6,669 nucleotides of DNA from an uncultured Christensenella sp. (GTDB lineage Bacteria > Bacillota > Clostridia > Christensenellales > UBA3700): contig CAJTPC010000003.1 in assembly GCA_910578245.1 (NCBI GenBank), positions 70,852 to 77,520 on the forward strand. The letters are read 5' to 3'. This document shows positions 3,693-6,669 of this stretch, piece after piece. Within the stretch, counting starts at the first letter, position 1. Each line of letters opens with the position of its first letter. Position numbers and translations under genes: made by a program. The notes beneath the pieces are model-generated. The model saw only the letters and a list, made by a program, of their open reading frames with translations, ran no database searches and had not been told where the DNA came from.

Positions 3693-4895
3693 TTATTTCT
3701 TTTTGCCCTTGTTTACGAATACGTTGTTGTCAGCGGTTTCGTTTCTTACAGGGTTTACGCCTTGCCATTTCTCGATAAGTTTGCCGTTCTCGTCAAATCT
3801 GTGAGGGTAGCAAGCCTTAGCAGTTGTGATAATACCTTCTTCAATTGTACCGCCACCGTCATAACCGAGTTCGTCATAGTGCAAGTACTCTTGGACTTTA
3901 TTTACATCGTCTTCATAGAAGAGGTCTTTAGATTGGATGTCTTGCATCAAATAGTTGTAATTAAGACCGCTGTCTTGTCCTTCTTTCTTCAATTTCTTGA
4001 CTACAGTCATCTTTACGCCCATAGCCGCAATTCCTGCGCCAATGCCACAGTATCTTTTTTTGCAGCCGATTGTTTCCATGATAAGATTGATCATATCCTT
4101 GAACTTCCAGTCCTTGTTACCTATAGGCAATCTATCGCCGTGTTGCGCATAGTAAGAAGCTGCAACTACCGATTCGGCAATACCGTTTACGTGAATCATA
4201 TTGGTACCGCCCTTCGGGAAGAAGATAGCTGGCATACCTGCAAATCTGTCAAGGAAAACTTCTTTCCAAAGTGGAGTACGACCGGGCATGCTACCAAAGA
4301 TATAAGGCAATTCAAGTACGACTACGTCCATACCGCCGTTAGCAACGCCTTCGCCGACTTTGATAAGAGCGTCGCCTTGCTCAACTCTTACCTTGATGTA
4401 TGGGTGTCTGTCTGCGAGATGACTTTCAGGCCATCTTCTATCGAAGTATGCAAAGTAGGAGTTGAGAAGAACAGCCTTCTTAACGCCTGCTTCCTTAGCA
4501 GCCTCGAATACAGGGATAACCTTATCAACAAGATAGGTGTGGAAGAAATCGTAACCGCTTACGCCCTTTGGAGTGTGCATTCTGTCGTCCGGACCTACTG
4601 CATAAACTAAAGTGTCATAACCCGTGAACATTTCTTTAAGTTCTTCTTTGGTTACTGTGGGGGACTCGTCGCCCGGTCTAAGGTTGAAGAGTCTGCCGTA
4701 ATGTACGTCGATTTCACTTGGCCACCAATCAGCGGAAAGTGTGAGTTCGTTTGGAAGAGCGAGTACGCCGACTTTAGCTCCTTGTCTTAAAAACTCCTTT
4801 GCAGAGTAGAAGCCCAAAAAGCCTGTACCACCGCAAATAAATACGTTTTTGAATTCATGTTTTTGGGTTGATGGACCCTTTTGATAGTTTTCCAT
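3693..4895 (-). CDS. Extended-SDR NAD(P)-binding protein, epimerase/dehydratase-like, atypical active site
   Basis: A 400-residue protein with an N-terminal Rossmann fold: strand KNVFI then GGTGFLG (residues 22-28, the GxxGxxG nucleotide loop), and later strands around LVYAV (96-100) and KAVLLNSYFAY (140-150). Family members bind NAD(P) and act on nucleotide sugars or other small molecules. The expected YxxxK pair appears at residues 166-170 as YIKVR, with arginine in place of lysine, so classical oxidoreductase chemistry is uncertain. A substrate-binding half follows (LPYIFGSMPGRTPLW, residues about 196-210), and the protein ends in a lysine-rich tail. AGAGG upstream (about 4905-4909) is 9 bases from the ATG. 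The gene is second of a two-gene operon, 25 bases after the SDR-zinc-ribbon gene, and is followed by a terminator. The partner gene suggests a shared pathway; the substrate is unknown. Confidence 0.85.
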   Translation of the reverse strand: MENYQKGPSTQKHEFKNVFICGGTGFLGFYSAKEFLRQGAKVGVLALPNELTLSADWWPSEIDVHYGRLFNLRPGDESPTVTKEELKEMFTGYDTLVYAVGPDDRMHTPKGVSGYDFFHTYLVDKVIPVFEAAKEAGVKKAVLLNSYFAYFDRRWPESHLADRHPYIKVRVEQGDALIKVGEGVANGGMDVVVLELPYIFGSMPGRTPLWKEVFLDRFAGMPAIFFPKGGTNMIHVNGIAESVVAASYYAQHGDRLPIGNKDWKFKDMINLIMETIGCKKRYCGIGAGIAAMGVKMTVVKKLKKEGQDSGLNYNYLMQDIQSKDLFYEDDVNKVQEYLHYDELGYDGGGTIEEGIITTAKACYPHRFDENGKLIEKWQGVNPVRNETADNNVFVNKGKKK

Positions 4896-4920
4896 ATTTA
4901 TATACCTCTATAAAATGTTT

Positions 4921-6549
4921 TTATTTCTTCTTCTTATTCTTAAGTTCTCTTTCTTTCTCGATTATATCCATATAGCAATCGGCAGGGAAGAAGTTGTTTT
5001 CGCTTTCGTCGTGCGTGTCATACCATACTTGCGCAAAGAACGGAATGTGCTTTGACAATTCGTCAAAATTCCAAGGAGCAGGAGTACAGCACTCCGGACA
5101 CCAGTGACCGGCTTTGATTATGGTGTATGGAGAAGACGTGAATTCGTGTCCGTTGTGGCACTTCCAAGTAATCTTCTTGTAAAGGTTGCCCTTTTCCATA
5201 GTTTCGCTTACTACGCTTCCGCCTCTGAATTCAGCGGCTTGCTTCATATCTTCGATATCGAGTTCGCTGTCGTCTTTGCTCTCGTCATAGCCGTGGCTGA
5301 GTAGATATTTCTTAGCGTTCTTAATATCTCTTCTTTCTTGATAATCTACGAGATTGCCTTGCTCGTCCTTAATTTGATTTTTGCAGAAAAGTTGATACTT
5401 AGACCAATCTGTTCCAATTTCTTCGAATTTTTGTCTAGAACCGTAGAATGCCGTAATACGTCCGTCGATACCGTTGTTGTACCAGAACATAGGTGAGTTG
5501 GAGTTCTTGAAAAGTTTTTGAATGGTAACTTTGCTCAAGAAGCTCTTTGGCAAAATAGCTCCAAACTTAAAGTACCAATTTAGTTTTGCCATATTCTTCC
5601 AGAAAGACTCCCAAGTCTCAGTACGGAAGTTGAGATAATCATTAAGTTTGTCAGAATCGTAATACCAGAAGCAGTGGAAGTTCCTAGCGGCTGCCCAATT
5701 AGGCTTGAAGAATTGCTCTGGTCTAGCGCCCATAAGAGCAAAACCTGCGTCCATAGTTTCGTATCCGGTCACGCGGCAAGTTTCGCCGTTGCCGATATTG
5801 TAAATCTTTTGCCAAAATTCAGCTGGGAGAGTGCCATCGTTGTCATACTCAACCAAGTGTTGGAGAGCAAGACCGCTATCTCTTGCGGTAGCCCACTCGA
5901 TAGGCACGTTCCAGCAGGTGTGGAACATAAGTCCATCGCTCATATTGTTTTTGAAAAGATTGTCGTGCAATACGCCCGATTGTCTTAATACGACCCAGTT
6001 GGGGAGTTCAGCCTCAAGCAAATATCTCTCTGCTTTGAGCTTGGTGATTGCATAGAAGTCATATACGCTCGGTACAAGCGGATCGCCTACGCGTCCCCAT
6101 GGATGTTGCCAAGTACGGTTGCCGTATTCAGCTACCGTGCCCACGTGTACGTACTTGATTTCGTTTGCTCTTGGGCTTTCTTTGATAGCGTCGATAAGGT
6201 TCTTAGCGCCATAATAGTTGGTCTTTTCAGCGCCTACCGGATTATGGTCGGAGATAGGCGGTATTACGGCTGCGCAGTGAAGTACGTAATCGCTCATTGC
6301 TACGACCTTTTCGCAGTCTGCTTTATTTGAAAGATCTCCGAACAAAACCGTTAATTCGCCTGAAGTCTTTATTTTCGCCTTTATTTTTGCGTACTTTTTC
6401 AAAAGAGCCTCTCTCAATTTTTCATTTGATCTCTTTTTTCTCAAAAGAATCACGCAATTAAATTTTCCCGTATCCATTACGCATTTTAATACTTGGCTTC
6501 CCATTGAGCCGGATGCGCCGGTTACGAGAACTGTTTTTTTCTCTGACAT
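4921..6549 (-). CDS. SDR (NAD-dependent epimerase/dehydratase-like) fused to a C-terminal zinc-ribbon-like module
   Basis: A 542-residue protein. Residues 1 to about 330 form an extended SDR: KTVLVTGASGSMG with the G11/G14/G17 loop, the GDLSN acidic turn (71-75), the HCAAVIPP strand (91-98), GTVAEYG (137-143) and catalytic Y166-x3-K170 in YAITK. Known relatives act on nucleotide sugars or other carbonyl/alcohol substrates. After a linking region (about 330-440) comes a compact metal-site motif: C464, H468 (WKCHNGHEF) and C484/C487 (HWCPEC), resembling the small probable zinc-ribbon modules of Firmicutes. The protein ends in a lysine tail. GGAGG at 6560-6564 precedes the ATG by 10 bases. It is the first gene of the operon and longer than the usual SDR (about 300-350 residues) because of the extra C-terminal part. 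The substrate and the role of the metal module are unknown. Confidence 0.88.
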   Translation of the reverse strand: MSEKKTVLVTGASGSMGSQVLKCVMDTGKFNCVILLRKKRSNEKLREALLKKYAKIKAKIKTSGELTVLFGDLSNKADCEKVVAMSDYVLHCAAVIPPISDHNPVGAEKTNYYGAKNLIDAIKESPRANEIKYVHVGTVAEYGNRTWQHPWGRVGDPLVPSVYDFYAITKLKAERYLLEAELPNWVVLRQSGVLHDNLFKNNMSDGLMFHTCWNVPIEWATARDSGLALQHLVEYDNDGTLPAEFWQKIYNIGNGETCRVTGYETMDAGFALMGARPEQFFKPNWAAARNFHCFWYYDSDKLNDYLNFRTETWESFWKNMAKLNWYFKFGAILPKSFLSKVTIQKLFKNSNSPMFWYNNGIDGRITAFYGSRQKFEEIGTDWSKYQLFCKNQIKDEQGNLVDYQERRDIKNAKKYLLSHGYDESKDDSELDIEDMKQAAEFRGGSVVSETMEKGNLYKKITWKCHNGHEFTSSPYTIIKAGHWCPECCTPAPWNFDELSKHIPFFAQVWYDTHDESENNFFPADCYMDIIEKERELKNKKKK

Positions 6550-6559
6550 TGTTAATTAT

Positions 6560-6564
6560 CCTCC
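6560..6564 (-). promoter_or_regulatory. Ribosome binding site of the SDR-zinc-ribbon gene
   Basis: GGAGG on the minus strand sits 10 bases before the ATG at 6549. It is a strong match, slightly farther from the start than ideal, and supports this start. Confidence 0.75.
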
Positions 6565-6607
6565 AAAATCTATGTGTTTTTGCAGTATTCAGTTTATACC
6601 ATATTCA

Positions 6608-6637
6608 AGTATAGCATATAATTTTATATAATGTAAA
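6608..6637 (-). promoter_or_regulatory. Promoter of the SDR operon
   Basis: On the minus strand TTTACA (6632-6637) and TATACT (6608-6613) are 18 bases apart, in very AT-rich DNA. The leader would be about 50 bases. No operator-like dyad is obvious. Other AT-rich hexamers nearby leave some ambiguity. Confidence 0.6.
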
Positions 6638-6669
6638 TAACTTTTTAGAAATTTTAATACGGAATTTTT

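Noticed and set aside
3486..4610. Long plus-strand reading frame of 374 codons
   Set aside because: It runs across a MITE-like copy and a terminator, then lies opposite the SDR gene. It has no ribosome site and no recognisable domain, while the minus strand shows a clear Rossmann fold. It is an antisense shadow.
5674..6330. Several plus-strand frames of 66-104 codons opposite the SDR-zinc-ribbon gene
   Set aside because: They overlap the strongly supported minus-strand gene, overlap each other, and lack ribosome sites and family features.

Overview
The window looks like a chromosomal segment of a moderately AT-rich Gram-positive-type bacterium, most likely a Clostridia/Firmicutes lineage and possibly an uncultured gut or rumen member. 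Support comes from strong AGGAG/GGAGG ribosome sites, consensus sigma-A promoters, XRE regulators typical of that group, and dense GTCATTTCGA-type interspersed repeats. The exact taxon cannot be read from the sequence.

Left arm (1-1729, + strand): a six-segment membrane protein of unknown function with a soluble, possibly PH-like/YcxB-like domain is followed 24 bases later by an ADP-ribose-pyrophosphatase-type Nudix hydrolase. The pair forms an apparent operon that ends in a strong hairpin terminator.

Repeat-rich region (1697-2481): about 0.8 kb without genes. It is a mosaic of nested repeats: a 25-base hairpin family (four copies in the window, two placed as terminators), GTCA...TGAC interspersed repeats, a run of about 20-base GTCA-headed tandem units, and a ~129-base MITE-like element with long terminal inverted repeats. 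A second MITE copy, inverted, lies at 3469-3595. The two copies therefore bracket the regulatory module.

Regulatory module (2482-3368): two tandem 68-residue XRE/Cro-type repressor paralogues (- strand) stand divergent from a 100-residue protein (+ strand) that has a near-perfect promoter and ribosome site. The 120-base divergent spacer carries three 14-base dyads whose centres are exactly 29 bases apart. The first is TTCACA/TGTGAA, the last TTCCCA/TGGGAA, and the middle one is a hybrid of the two half-sites. Each repressor gene has its own similar upstream region, with a dyad between apparent -35 and -10 boxes. This looks like a compact switch built by duplication of a repressor together with its promoter, and it is the most interesting part of the window.

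Right arm (3639-6637, - strand): a promoter at 6608-6637 drives two extended-SDR (NAD(P)-binding, epimerase/dehydratase-like) genes 25 bases apart, ending at a copy of the 25-base hairpin. The first is an SDR fused to a C-terminal zinc-ribbon-like module. The second has an SDR fold but YxxxR where the catalytic YxxxK is expected. Their substrate is unknown.
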